This document shows, one piece after another, positions 52,801 to 60,213 of a DNA stretch of 64,000 bases; position 1 is the stretch's first letter; each line of letters begins with the position of its first letter. Source of the DNA: Enterobacteriaceae bacterium 89 (GTDB taxonomy: Bacteria > Pseudomonadota > Gammaproteobacteria > Enterobacterales > Enterobacteriaceae). Both the position numbers and the translations under genes were made by a program. Location of the stretch: NCBI GenBank assembly GCA_014156375.1, contig RQJH01000003.1, forward strand, positions 1 through 64,000, written 5' to 3'. Under the pieces are notes generated by a model. That model saw only the letters and a program-made list of their open reading frames with translations, had not been told where the DNA came from and did no database searches.

Positions 52801-55267
52801 TGTACTATCGCTGCTCTCCACTCAGGAAGTGATTGTCCAGAAATTCGATACCGTCAGCGGCACCTGGCAGTCGTTTATCGATACCGGGCTGCCGAATTTT
52901 GCCACCCTGCTGACCCTGAACGGCAGCGGAGTGTCGCTGAATCTGACCGGCCTGAGCGGCGGGCAGTATCGCGTTCTGACCTACAACACCAGCCTGCTGG
53001 CAACCGGTTCCTTTACCGGACTGGAAGTCGATCTCAGCAAAACCACCGCGGGCACCGTTAGCGGCACCACCGCGCATGCGGGTAACGTCATCACCGACAT
53101 TGACGTCAACGGCGGCCAGGATAACGCGCCAACCGGCTCGATCATCAGCCAGGTGACCAACTCCAGCGGCGTGACTCAGGTTGTCGGTGCAGGCGGGACG
53201 GATATCGTCGGACAGTACGGTACGCTGCATATCAATCAGGACGGTAGCTACACCTACACCCTCACCAACACCTCGGCGGCGGTGATGGGACATAAGGACA
53301 GCTTCACCTACACCCTGACGCACGGCGGCGTCAGCGACACGGCGCAGCTGGTGATCACTCTCGGACCGGTTCCGCCAGCCAGCACCGTGGTGGCAACCGA
53401 CAACAACGCGACGCTGGTGTTCGATACCGATGTGTCCGCGGTGAATAACGGATCGTCCTCGCAGACGGGCCTTACCGTGGTCGGCGTGGGGCTGGGCAAC
53501 GTGCTGAGCCTGAACGTGCTGGCGAACATGACCAACCCGATTGAGTTCAACATTCAGGACGGCACCACCCGCACCCTGACGCTGCAATCCTCCGTCGGCG
53601 GCGTGGCGGTGGCCTCAACCTTTGACCTCTACATTTACCGCTTTAACGATGTCACCCAGCAGTACGAGCAGTATCAGGTACAGAAAGGCTGGCTGAACGC
53701 GCCATTACTGGGCGGCACTTCCAGCCAGCTGACCCTGACGCTGCCGGGCGGCGAGTATGTGTTCCTGCTGAACACCGCCAGCGGGCTCACGGTGCTCACC
53801 AGCTACACGCTGAGCATCCTGCAGGATCACACCTACGCGGTGGACAGCATTACCGCCTCAACGACCGGTAACGTACTGACCAACGATATCGTGCCGACCG
53901 ATGCGCTGATCACCAACGTCAACGGGGTAGCGGTGTCCGCCACTGGCACCACCACCATCAACGGGATGTACGGTACGCTGACCATTGATGCCAAAGGCAA
54001 CTACACCTACGTGCTGAAAAGCGGCGTGGGTGCCGACAGCATCAGCACACCGGACAGCTTTATCTACACGGTAAGAGCCAGCAACGGCGACACGGACAGC
54101 GCTTCGCTGAACATCACCCCAACGCCGCACGCGCTGGATGCGGTCAACGACAACAGCGCCCTGACCGCCATCAGCACCGCGCAGGATACGGCGGCTTATA
54201 CCAGCGGCGCGCTGGGCTCGGCTACCATCAACACGCTGGGCACTACCGGCAACGGCAGTGGCTCGTTTGATATCACCGGTAATAATGCGGTGGAAAACGC
54301 CTCGCTGAACTTCAAGGTGTCCTCGCTGGTCTCGCTGGGCAATCTGAGCGTCGCCTGGCAGATCATCCAGAACGGCACCGTGCTGATGTCTGGCACCACG
54401 CCAATCAACTCGCTCGGTCTGCTTACCGCCAGCGTCACCATCCCTCTGAACGGGCTGGAACTGGCCGCAGGACACTACACCGTGGCCTTCACCGGTACGC
54501 TGGGCGGGCTGGCGGTTGGCAGCGTAACCATTACGCCGACCTTAACCGGTACCACGTACCATCTTGATACCTTCGAAACCAGCGGTACTAACGTCGTGCA
54601 TGGCAACATCCTCGACGGTACGGATGCCTCCGGGGCCGCTGACCAGCTGTCGACGGTGCATACCACGCTCTCTATCGTCGGCAACAGCAGCTCTGCGCTG
54701 CTGGATCCGTCAACCGGAGTCAGCAGCGCAACCATAGCCGGGAAATATGGCTCGCTGCTGCTTAACCTCGACGGCTCGTATGCCTACACCCTTAACAACG
54801 GCGTCACCATCGCGTCGATGACCAGCAAGGAGACGTTCACCTACACCCTGAACGATAAAAACGGCCATACCGATACCGCCACGCTGACCATCAACCTCAA
54901 TCCGCAAATGGTCAGCACCGATCAGCACGATGTCTTCACCGGCTCCAGCGCTTACGGCGACACGGTGATTTACCACCTGCTGAACGCGAACGATGCCACC
55001 GGCGGCAACGGTAACGACGAATGGACCAACTTCAACCTCGCGAACGGAGACAAGATCGACATCAGCCAGCTGTTAACCGGCTGGGATCACAACACGGCCA
55101 CGCTCGGGAATTACGTGCAGGTCAGCACCAGCGGGAACAACACGGTGATTTCTATCGACCGTGACGGTACCGGATCGACGTATCACTCCACCACGTTGAT
55201 CACCCTGGATAACGTCCACACCACCCTGAACGAACTGTTGCAGCAGAACCACATTATTACCGGTTAG
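43811..55267 (+). CDS. bapA: BapA-like giant biofilm-associated adhesin, type I secreted
   Basis: This is a 3818-residue repetitive surface adhesin, close in size and place (after smpB) to Salmonella BapA, which mediates biofilm and host colonisation. It has an N-terminal BapA prefix domain (about 1-125), a hydrophobic/Gly segment (WPWVLGGVAVAAGIGIAAGS then poly-Gly) and a Gly-Asn low-complexity linker (about 152-182). I count 28 tandem Ig-like modules (about 188-2926): 20 long ones near 100 residues and 8 short ones near 85, with motifs such as TNDNTPTLSGTAE, YDNG, GNWSFTP and TDAAGNVS. The C-terminal 890 residues contain three VCBS-like composites and end in a type I secretion signal (GGNGNDEW, HTTLNELLQQNHIITG). 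There is no Sec signal. ATG 43811 follows GGAG. Confidence 0.93.
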   Translation: MRPVAIISELTGVTSNVETSEITLTSPSIVKLQVERSDIASITRSGQDMVIKLNSGETVTLKNFYVANSQGANHLVLEDSHGALWWVQDPGEAMHFQQIDNFDAFMIGEGHSEGGAIWPWVLGGVAVAAGIGIAAGSGGGGGGGGSDHNSGNGNNGNGNGNGNGNGNGNGNGNGNNGGTNNDPPAAPTNLAVSADGTTVTGKAEAGSTVQVKDPNGNVIGTGTAGSDGSFTITLNTPQLSGEQLSVNATDTGGHTGPSATVDAPNVPEPAIPVITSVLDDHTSAVIGNNQYTNDNTPVLKGTGTAGSTIHIFSNGHEIGSATVGSDGTWSFQITTALADGLNSFTAIAINLKGSSIESTHFNITVDTIAPDAPVLTAVTDDVAPVVGSLQNGSFTNDTKPTFTGTGEVGDTVKFYDGQTLIGTTTVDSTGHWTFTPSQPLSEASHTITITQTDLAGNVSATTTAPTFTVDTTPPAAPDITNVAVNGASVSGTAEAGTTVSIYDSSNNLLGSTVVGSNGQFTITLNPAQTGGESLEARIQDQAGNVGNPTDFVASDSGFPPQPIIVSIDDNVLPVTGTVTNGGFTNDNTPTLHGTSVPFATIIISDNGVQLLPPVTADAGGNWTFTPFPPLMDGDHNFTATAYNGIGTSGSSTSFNIDVDTVPPVLQNLQVVNQGTTLTGNTEAGSTVVVTDSHGNTLGTGVADQSGNFSITLSSPKTNGESLTVVATDKAANASIPDTFNAPDTTPPAPPTGLAVGADGLTVSGQAEPFSTITIKDSSGNVLGIAQTNSLGNFVVPLSSPQLNGQGLLATATDAAHNTSLPASVVAPDITPPDAPDHLLVNGVGTILTGHAEAGSTITVKDPLGHVIGTGKAGADGQFSITISPAQDNGETLSATATDMAGNVSLPGFAHAPDITPPEIPLILNVVDDVPGIVGTVPSGGTTNDSQPTLSGTAEIGSTVKVYENGNYLGTASIDGTGVWTFTPSSPLSEGSHQFIVVSTDAAGNSSSSAPWNILVDTVPPLVPAITLVIDDAPGILGPIANGGLTNDSTPTVSGTGQPGSTVTLFDNGVPVTSILLDSSGTWSHTFTTPLTGTNHSLTVNSSDFFGNTSTMSTAWTFTLDTVAPLVPLIVDVTNSVGGTLLPNGLTNETKPHLTGTGEAGSVVTIFDNGKQIGQVTVDGSGNWSFTPPLALGDGSHTLTANATDAAGNVSLNSSFALIVDATAPAAPQIVSANITVGGTPEMLPNGSITNQTEPTIKGTSEANATIRIYDNGTYVTSVLADGSGNWSYLPGTPLSNGLHVITVTATDAAGNVSPASGGFSVDIDIIPPATPNAPLVSDNVLPVVGNVADGGATNDTTPTFSGTGEIGSTITIYNGLAVLGTTTVLENGTWSYTPPPFANGNVLVITTTETDLAGNISLPSPPVTITIDTSAPGTPTIGFADDNVGPVQLPLLSGATTDDNTPQLHGTAEAFSTVTITYGGVVLGTATADAGGNWTLPLTNSLPDGNYTFTAVATDKAGNASGPSSDFSLTIETALPQVPVVTAIVDNVLPQTGNLTDGSFTNDTTLDISGTAQNATSVTIYDNGVAIGTVAVVNGNWSFTTPSLLEIQHSFTFTATNGTGNVTLPDTPVIITVDLTPPPSPLILNVANDGASVSGTAEAFSTVVIKNASNVVIGQGTANALGIYTVTLSPAQTGSQDLTAVAVDRAGNVSDPTDFVASGSGLPDVPSITQILDDVGSVIGPVAPGGSTDDTTPTLSGKADAGATVHIYIDGVLANSVLADGSGNWSFTSPVLLEGPHNFTVSATNGVGTGALSAPTTIVVDLTAPGLPVIVSALDDVPGNVGTILSGALTNDTRPTLNGNSEGNATITIYDNGVKIGTTQADGSGIWSFTPSSDLGSISHIFTVTATDAAGNTSLPSASFTLNIDAIAPGMPSIVSVTNDNLIPGVNVGIGQATNDTTPVLKGTAEIGSTVKVYDGSTLLGSTVADGSGNWTFTFPVGVTLNNGNHSLTVTATDLAGNTSVPSTAFPIVIDTIAPSVPTLLSVVDDQPGGVVGALVNGQLTNDNTPTLSGRGEIGATVKVYADGNLVGSAVVDGTGAWSVTTSSLADGPHILTVNQTDPAGNIGLSTGGFTVNVDATAPNAPAILSVADNTAPVIGVVPSGGSTNETFPVISGTGEAGSTITLYNGSNVLGTTVVNGLGIWSFTPSSPLAAGTWNITATATDAAGNTGTASGSYSFTIDVTAPNAPAIVTVFDDQGSIVGNLANGAVTDDTRPAISGTSEANATIKLYDNGSLITTITADGSGNWSFTPVGALSQGSHVLTATATDAAGNVSLASGSFTFVVDSVAPLAPVITSLNDDVLPVIGPVVVGGTTNDNTPTLTGTAEVGATVRIYDGGTLVGTAVADSLGAWIITTSPLSNGTHTLTATSTDVAGNVSLPSLPFGFTVDNVAPNTPVLSSVVDDVAGGVVGALTSGQLTNDNQPTLSGTAEAGSTISIYDGSTLLGTTVATGGTWTFTPLTPLGDGTHVLTVTATDAAGNVSSPTAGFTVVVDATAPVLPVITSIIDHVPNYVGAVGNGQFTNDSLPTLNGTAEANSSVKIYDNGTLLTTVTANASGAWTWTPTVALGQGTHSFTVTSTDAAGNLSVTSVPAAIIVDTVAPGLPSGLLVNATGTRVTGTAEANSTVTITSATGTVLGTATADGTGAFTVTLSPAQTIGQPLLAFAQDRAGNVGLSVGFTAPDTRVPDAPTITTVVDDQGLYTGNLTNGQLTNDATPTLNGTAQALATITIYNNGAVLGTTTANALGIWTFTPTTNITEGTHQFTATATNANGTGAPSGSFSILVDTTAPNTPSISISADGSTLSGMAEANSTITITLPGGAGTLTTVTGSNGTWSLTLPVREIEGQILSATATDQAGNTSGSITVTAPVLPLAAFDDVQNLALTSTATTSVQHLTNYGTMLVGALGNVASVLGNGVAQVQFSIDAGGSGDVTINAAATGIVLSLLSTQEVIVQKFDTVSGTWQSFIDTGLPNFATLLTLNGSGVSLNLTGLSGGQYRVLTYNTSLLATGSFTGLEVDLSKTTAGTVSGTTAHAGNVITDIDVNGGQDNAPTGSIISQVTNSSGVTQVVGAGGTDIVGQYGTLHINQDGSYTYTLTNTSAAVMGHKDSFTYTLTHGGVSDTAQLVITLGPVPPASTVVATDNNATLVFDTDVSAVNNGSSSQTGLTVVGVGLGNVLSLNVLANMTNPIEFNIQDGTTRTLTLQSSVGGVAVASTFDLYIYRFNDVTQQYEQYQVQKGWLNAPLLGGTSSQLTLTLPGGEYVFLLNTASGLTVLTSYTLSILQDHTYAVDSITASTTGNVLTNDIVPTDALITNVNGVAVSATGTTTINGMYGTLTIDAKGNYTYVLKSGVGADSISTPDSFIYTVRASNGDTDSASLNITPTPHALDAVNDNSALTAISTAQDTAAYTSGALGSATINTLGTTGNGSGSFDITGNNAVENASLNFKVSSLVSLGNLSVAWQIIQNGTVLMSGTTPINSLGLLTASVTIPLNGLELAAGHYTVAFTGTLGGLAVGSVTITPTLTGTTYHLDTFETSGTNVVHGNILDGTDASGAADQLSTVHTTLSIVGNSSSALLDPSTGVSSATIAGKYGSLLLNLDGSYAYTLNNGVTIASMTSKETFTYTLNDKNGHTDTATLTINLNPQMVSTDQHDVFTGSSAYGDTVIYHLLNANDATGGNGNDEWTNFNLANGDKIDISQLLTGWDHNTATLGNYVQVSTSGNNTVISIDRDGTGSTYHSTTLITLDNVHTTLNELLQQNHIITG
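44282..44323 (+). repeat. Seven tandem GGCAAT hexamers in bapA
   Basis: Seven exact copies of GGCAAT encode Gly-Asn pairs beginning at Gly158, flanked by near copies (GGCAAC, GGAAAC). Repeat-unit changes keep the reading frame, so slippage would alter linker length without ending translation. Confidence 0.95.
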
Positions 55268-55276
55268 TCGATAACA

Positions 55277-55299
55277 GCCCCGGACCTTGAGTCCGGGGC
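55277..55299 (+). terminator. GC-rich hairpin after bapA (partial terminator candidate)
   Basis: GCCCCGGAC/GTCCGGGGC around CTTGA forms a strong stem 10 bp after the bapA stop. The next bases are AATAAAAAG, not a T run. It more likely stabilises the bapA 3' end or partly terminates than stops all read-through to bapBCD. Confidence 0.5.
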
Positions 55300-55316
55300 A
55301 ATAAAAAGAGCACAAC

Positions 55317-55383
55317 GCCCGGCGGCACTGCGCTTGCCGGACCTACGGTTTTTGTAGGTCTGATAAGCGAAGCGCCATCAGGC
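55317..55383. repeat. REP/BIME-type palindromic element between bapA and bapB
   Basis: Two REP-like units face each other: GCCCGGCGGCACTGCGCTTG and, on the other strand, GCCTGATGGCGCTTCGCTTA. They are joined by CCTACGG-tttttG-TAGG-type sequence. This is the bipartite BIME layout common between enterobacterial genes of one operon. REP elements can bind gyrase or Pol I and protect upstream mRNA. Confidence 0.85.
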
Positions 55384-55449
55384 AAAAATAAAGATGTGAA
55401 GGTTTTTAGCAGTTTCAAAAATAAAATCTTTTTTTGAAAGGGATACAAT

Positions 55450-56859
55450 ATGGGAAGAAGAGCGCCTGTCGCAGTTTTGCTGGCATTCCACCTCTGTTCT
55501 GTCCAGGTGTATGCTGAAGATGAGCCACAAGTTATCAGTTCCGAAGGGCTGTCCAGCGAGCAGGGACTCCCCTCGCTGGATGGCTCCGCCGCCACCCTTC
55601 CCTTAAGCAGCGCCGCACCGGGCGTGCTGACGCTGAATAATGCAGTGAGCCGGGCCGTCAACTGGCACCCGGCAATCCGTGAAGCGATTGGCAAACTGCT
55701 GTCGCAAAACAGTCAGATTGACGTCGCCAAATCGAAATACTACCCGCAGATTTCGGCGGGGATGAACAACGGCTACAGCAACACCTACACCAACAACGGC
55801 TACAGCCCGTCGCTGGTGCTGTCGATTTCTCAGATGCTGTACGATTTTGGCAAAGTGGCAAGCCAGGTCAAAGCCGAAACGGCAGGTGCCGCGCAGGAGC
55901 AGGCCAACGTGCTGCTCAGCATCGATAACGTCGCCCACGATACCGCCGTGGCGATGGTGCAGGTGCAAACCTGGCAGCAAATGGTGGAAGCGGCGAGCGA
56001 ACAGCTCAACGCCCTGACCGGCATCGGCAAACTCACTCAACAGCGTAATGATGAGGGCGCAAGTTCACTGTCGGACGTAGTGCAGACCGACGCGCGTATT
56101 GAGTCCGCGCGTTCGCAGCTGGTGCAGTATCAGGCGAGCCTCGACAGCGCGCAGGCCACGCTGATGACCATGCTGGGCTGGAATTCGCTCAACGGCGTCA
56201 GCACAGATTTTCCGGTGAAGCTTGAGCAAAGCTGCATGAACTCAAAGCCAGACGATCGGCTGGTTCCGGCGGTTCTCGCTGCCTGGGCTCAGGCCAACGC
56301 CGCGCAGGCCAATCTGGAATACGCCAACGCGCAGATGACGCCAACCATCTCGCTCGAGCCTTCCGTGCAGCACTATCTCAATGACAACTATCCCAGCAGC
56401 GAAGTGCTGAATAAAACGCAGTACTCCACCTGGGTAAAAGTGGAAATGCCGATTTATCAGGGCGGCGGTCTGACCGCCAGACGCGATGCGGCAAGCCACG
56501 CGGTGGAGTCCGCACAGTCCACCATTCAGCGCACCCGGCTGGACGTGCGGCAAAAACTGCTGGAGGCACGCAGCCAGTCGATGAACCTGGCGAGCTCCCT
56601 GCAAATCCTGCGCCGCCAGCAGCAGCTGAGCGAACGCACCCGCGAACTCTATCAACAGCAGTATCTCGACCTGGGCTCACGCCCGCTACTGGATGTCCTG
56701 AACGCCGAACAGGAAGTGTATCAGGCGCGCTTTTCAGAACTCTCGACGCAGAGTCAGCTCCATCAGCTGCAGCTCGACTGCCTGTTTAACACCGGCACGT
56801 TGCGCCAGGCTTTTGGCTTAAATAATCGCAGCATTCAGTCCGTGGAGATCCAGCCATGA
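55450..56859 (+). CDS. bapB: TolC-family outer-membrane channel for BapA secretion
   Basis: This is a 469-residue outer-membrane efflux protein with signal peptide MGRRAPVAVLLAFHLCSVQVYA. It has two OEP repeats: LTLNNAVSRAVNWHPAIREA and SLVLSISQMLYDFGKVASQV in the first, and AQANLEYANAQMTPTISLEP and VEMPIYQGGGLTARRDAASH in the second. Long alpha-helical segments form the periplasmic tunnel. It would provide the exit duct for BapA with BapC and BapD. Its stop overlaps the bapC start (ATGA). Confidence 0.92.
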   Translation: MGRRAPVAVLLAFHLCSVQVYAEDEPQVISSEGLSSEQGLPSLDGSAATLPLSSAAPGVLTLNNAVSRAVNWHPAIREAIGKLLSQNSQIDVAKSKYYPQISAGMNNGYSNTYTNNGYSPSLVLSISQMLYDFGKVASQVKAETAGAAQEQANVLLSIDNVAHDTAVAMVQVQTWQQMVEAASEQLNALTGIGKLTQQRNDEGASSLSDVVQTDARIESARSQLVQYQASLDSAQATLMTMLGWNSLNGVSTDFPVKLEQSCMNSKPDDRLVPAVLAAWAQANAAQANLEYANAQMTPTISLEPSVQHYLNDNYPSSEVLNKTQYSTWVKVEMPIYQGGGLTARRDAASHAVESAQSTIQRTRLDVRQKLLEARSQSMNLASSLQILRRQQQLSERTRELYQQQYLDLGSRPLLDVLNAEQEVYQARFSELSTQSQLHQLQLDCLFNTGTLRQAFGLNNRSIQSVEIQP

Positions 56860-59012
56860 CCCGTGCCGCTCCTCCTGTTGAAGAATTGATAAGCGACCAC
56901 GCCCTCAGCAACTGGGCGCTGGCCATCGGTCACGTTGCCGCCCATTACCGGGTGGTGTGCTCACCGGGCAGCATTCAGGCCAACGCACCGTGGTTTAAGG
57001 GCAAAACGCAGACTCCGGCGCTGACGCAGCTTTGCCGTCAGGCCGGGCTCTCTTTTCATCTGCTGACCATCACCGAGCACGCCTTCAGCCAGTGGCGTCT
57101 GCCCGTGGTGGCGGAGCTGGAAGACGGGCAGCTGGCGGTGATTGAGCATTTCAACGGCGATGATGCGGTCGATGTTTTCCTGATTGACGGCGACAGCGAA
57201 AGCAACCGGGTGCAGGCAAGCGAGCTGCTGTCGTCGGTGAAATACGTCGCCGCGCTGCGCCCGCTTTCGGCGCTGAAAGACAGCCGCGTGGACAGCTACA
57301 TTTCCCGCTTCCGCCCGGACTGGATCAAAGGGCTGGTTTTGCAGGACGTGAAACCCTACATCCCGGTGATGATCGCCGCGTTTCTGGTTAACGTGCTGTC
57401 GCTTGGCGGGATCATCTTTTCGATGCAGGTTTACGACCGGGTGATCCCGGCGCAGTCGTACCCGACGCTGTATGTGCTTGCCACCGGGGTATTGCTGTCG
57501 GTTATCTTCGGCTTTCTGCTGCGTGAGGCGCGGACCCACATCATGGACGTACTCGGCAAGCGTGCCGACATGCGCATCTCTGACCGCGTTTTCAGTCACG
57601 CCCTGCGGCTGCGGAACAGCGCGGTCCCCCGCTCCACCGGCAGCTTTATCTCCCAGCTGCGCGAGCTGGAGCAGATCCGCGAGATGATCACCTCCTCCAC
57701 CCTGTCGACGCTGGTCGATCTGCCGTTCTTCTTCTTATTCATTGCCGTGCTGGGGATTATCGCGCCGCAGCTGGCGTGGATCGCCCCGGTCGCCGCGCTG
57801 ATGATGGTGCTGCCCGGCCTGCTGCTGCAAAAGAAACTGGCGGTGCTCGCCAACCAGGCCGCCCACGAATCCACCCTGCGCAACGCCGTGCTGGTGGAAA
57901 GCGTGCAGGGGCTGGAGGATATCAAGCTGATGCAGGCGGAAAACCGCTTCCTGCAACAGTGGAACAGCTATATCCGCATTACCGGCGAATCCGGTTTACG
58001 CACCCGCAAACTCACCCAGGGCCTGATTGGCTGGGGAATGTCGGTGCAAAGCCTGGTGTATACCGCAGTGATCCTGTTCGGCGCGCCGCTGGTGATTGAG
58101 GGCGACCTGACCACCGGTTCGGTGGTGGCGGCCTCGATGCTGGCATCACGAATGATCGCCCCGATGGCAGGCATGTGCGGCGTACTGGCCCGCTGGCAGC
58201 AGGTGAAAGCGGCCAAAATGGGGCTGGATAACATTATGCAGCTGCCGACCGAAACCCAGCGCGATGAAACGCTGGTGCATCAGGAAATTTTCCACGGCCA
58301 TTACGTGTTTGAGAACGCACAGTTCCGCTATCACCATGAAGATCAGCGCGTGCCGCTGCGCATCTCGCGGCTGGAAATTCTGCCGGGAGAACGCGTGGCG
58401 CTGCTGGGCCGCAACGGCGCGGGCAAATCGACGCTGCTACAGGCGCTGGCTGGCGGCGTGGATCTGATCGGCGGCGACTTAAGGCTCGATAACCTCAGCC
58501 TGCAGCAAATCGACATGGCCGATCTGCGCCGCAATATCGGTTTTCTCAGCCAGAACGCGCGGCTGTTTTTCGGCACCCTGCGCGAAAATCTGACTCTCGG
58601 CGCACCGCACGCCACCGATGAAGCCATCTTTGAAGTGCTGGAAATCTGCGGCGCCGACGCCTTTGTCAAACGGCTGCCGAAAGGTCTGGATCACCCGATT
58701 ATGGAAGGCGGCAACGGCCTGTCCGGCGGCCAGCGCCAGGCGATCCTGCTGGCGCGCATGCTGCTGCGCTCACCCAATATCGTGCTGCTGGATGAGCCCA
58801 GCGCCTCGCTGGACGAACACACTGAGAAAGAGTTTATCCAGCGTCTAGGGCAGTGGCTCGGCAACCGCACGCTGGTGGTCGCCACTCACCGCGTACCGGT
58901 GCTGGATCTGGTCGAACGCATCGTGGTGTTAAAAGATGGACAGCTGGTGATGGACGCGCCAAAAGCTCAGGCGATGAACAACAGTCGCACACCAAAAGCA
59001 GCCAACAGTTAG
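56856..59012 (+). CDS. bapC: Type I secretion ABC transporter (LapB/BapC type)
   Basis: This is a 718-residue inner-membrane exporter. Its N-terminal C39-like domain (about 1-130) lacks an obvious Cys-His catalytic pair, as in RTX adhesin exporters, and would bind substrate. Six TM segments span about 165-435 (VMIAAFLVNVLSLGGIIFSM, DLPFFFLFIAVLGIIAP). The nucleotide-binding domain has Walker A GRNGAGKST (518-526), signature LSGGQRQ, and Walker B NIVLLDEPSASLD. It couples ATP hydrolysis to export of BapA and is cotranscribed with bapB and bapD. Confidence 0.94.
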   Translation: MTRAAPPVEELISDHALSNWALAIGHVAAHYRVVCSPGSIQANAPWFKGKTQTPALTQLCRQAGLSFHLLTITEHAFSQWRLPVVAELEDGQLAVIEHFNGDDAVDVFLIDGDSESNRVQASELLSSVKYVAALRPLSALKDSRVDSYISRFRPDWIKGLVLQDVKPYIPVMIAAFLVNVLSLGGIIFSMQVYDRVIPAQSYPTLYVLATGVLLSVIFGFLLREARTHIMDVLGKRADMRISDRVFSHALRLRNSAVPRSTGSFISQLRELEQIREMITSSTLSTLVDLPFFFLFIAVLGIIAPQLAWIAPVAALMMVLPGLLLQKKLAVLANQAAHESTLRNAVLVESVQGLEDIKLMQAENRFLQQWNSYIRITGESGLRTRKLTQGLIGWGMSVQSLVYTAVILFGAPLVIEGDLTTGSVVAASMLASRMIAPMAGMCGVLARWQQVKAAKMGLDNIMQLPTETQRDETLVHQEIFHGHYVFENAQFRYHHEDQRVPLRISRLEILPGERVALLGRNGAGKSTLLQALAGGVDLIGGDLRLDNLSLQQIDMADLRRNIGFLSQNARLFFGTLRENLTLGAPHATDEAIFEVLEICGADAFVKRLPKGLDHPIMEGGNGLSGGQRQAILLARMLLRSPNIVLLDEPSASLDEHTEKEFIQRLGQWLGNRTLVVATHRVPVLDLVERIVVLKDGQLVMDAPKAQAMNNSRTPKAANS

Positions 59013-59022
59013 AGGTGGAGCC

Positions 59023-60213
59023 ATGAAAATCAGTCAGCAAGATATTGCGATGGACGATCTGGATATCGGCAGGGAAAATGAATTTTCCGGGGCCAGTAAA
59101 ATCGTTCTGCTCTCTGCCCTGCTGTTCCTGACGTTGGGCGTGTGGGCCTGGTTTGGCACGCTCGACGAAGTCTCCACCGGCACCGGGAAAGTGATCCCTA
59201 GTTCGCGCGAACAGGTTTTACAGTCGCTCGACGGCGGGATCCTCACCGAACTGTACGTGCACGAAGGCGATAAAGTGGACGCAGGCCAGGTGGTGGCAAA
59301 ACTCGACCCAACCCGCTCTGAATCGAACGTCGGCGAAAGCGCAGCCAAATATCGCGCGTCGCTGGCATCCAGCACGCGTCTGTATGCGGAAGTGAACGAT
59401 CTGCCGCTGAAATTTCCTGATTCCCTGAAGGCCTGGCCGGATTTAACCGCCTCTGAAACCCGGCTCTACAAAACCCGCCGCGCGCAGCTGACCGATTCAC
59501 AGGCCGATTTGCAGGATGCACTGAACTCCGTGAATAAGGAACTCGCCATCACCGAACGGCTGGAGAAAAGCGGTGCCGCCAGCCATGTCGAAGTGCTGCG
59601 TTTGCAAAGGGAGAAAAGCGACCTGGGGCTGAAAATTACCGATTTGCGCTCGCAGTATTACGTGCAGGCGCGCGAGGAGCTATCGAAAGCCAACGCCGAA
59701 GTCGACATGCTGGCCTCGGTGCTGAAAGGCCGTGAAGATTCCGTCACCCGTCTGACCGTGCGTTCACCGATGCGCGGCATTGTGAAAAACATTCAGGTCA
59801 CCACCATCGGCGGCGTGATCCCGCCCAACGGCGATTTAATGGAGATTGTGCCCGTTGACGATCACCTGCTGATTGAAGCTCGCCTTTCCCCACGCGACAT
59901 CGCCTTTATTCATCCCGGCCAGCGCGCGCTGGTGAAAATTACCGCCTATGACTACGCCATTTACGGCGGGCTGGAAGGTGAAGTGGAAACCATTTCCCCG
60001 GACACCATCCAGGATAAGGCGAAGCCGGAAGTGGTTTATTACCGGGTATTTATCCGCACGCATCAGGATTTTCTGGTTAACAAACGCGGGCATAAATTTG
60101 CCATCTCGCCGGGGATGGTCGCCAGCGTGGATATTAAAACCGGTGAAAAAACGGTGATGGATTATCTGATTAAACCGTTCAACCGCGCGAAAGAAGCGCT
60201 TCGTGAACGGTAA
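59023..60213 (+). CDS. bapD: HlyD-family periplasmic adaptor of the Bap secretion system
   Basis: This is a 396-residue membrane fusion protein. It has a short cytosolic N terminus, one TM segment (about 27-47, KIVLLSALLFLTLGVWAWFG), a lipoyl half-motif (STGTGKVIPSSREQVLQSLDGG) and a coiled-coil hairpin (about 110-235). A beta-barrel C-terminal part has the HlyD signature (RSPMRGIVKNIQVTTIGGVI). It bridges BapC and BapB. Last gene of bapABCD, 10 bp after bapC with AGAGGTGGAG upstream. Confidence 0.94.
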   Translation: MKISQQDIAMDDLDIGRENEFSGASKIVLLSALLFLTLGVWAWFGTLDEVSTGTGKVIPSSREQVLQSLDGGILTELYVHEGDKVDAGQVVAKLDPTRSESNVGESAAKYRASLASSTRLYAEVNDLPLKFPDSLKAWPDLTASETRLYKTRRAQLTDSQADLQDALNSVNKELAITERLEKSGAASHVEVLRLQREKSDLGLKITDLRSQYYVQAREELSKANAEVDMLASVLKGREDSVTRLTVRSPMRGIVKNIQVTTIGGVIPPNGDLMEIVPVDDHLLIEARLSPRDIAFIHPGQRALVKITAYDYAIYGGLEGEVETISPDTIQDKAKPEVVYYRVFIRTHQDFLVNKRGHKFAISPGMVASVDIKTGEKTVMDYLIKPFNRAKEALRER

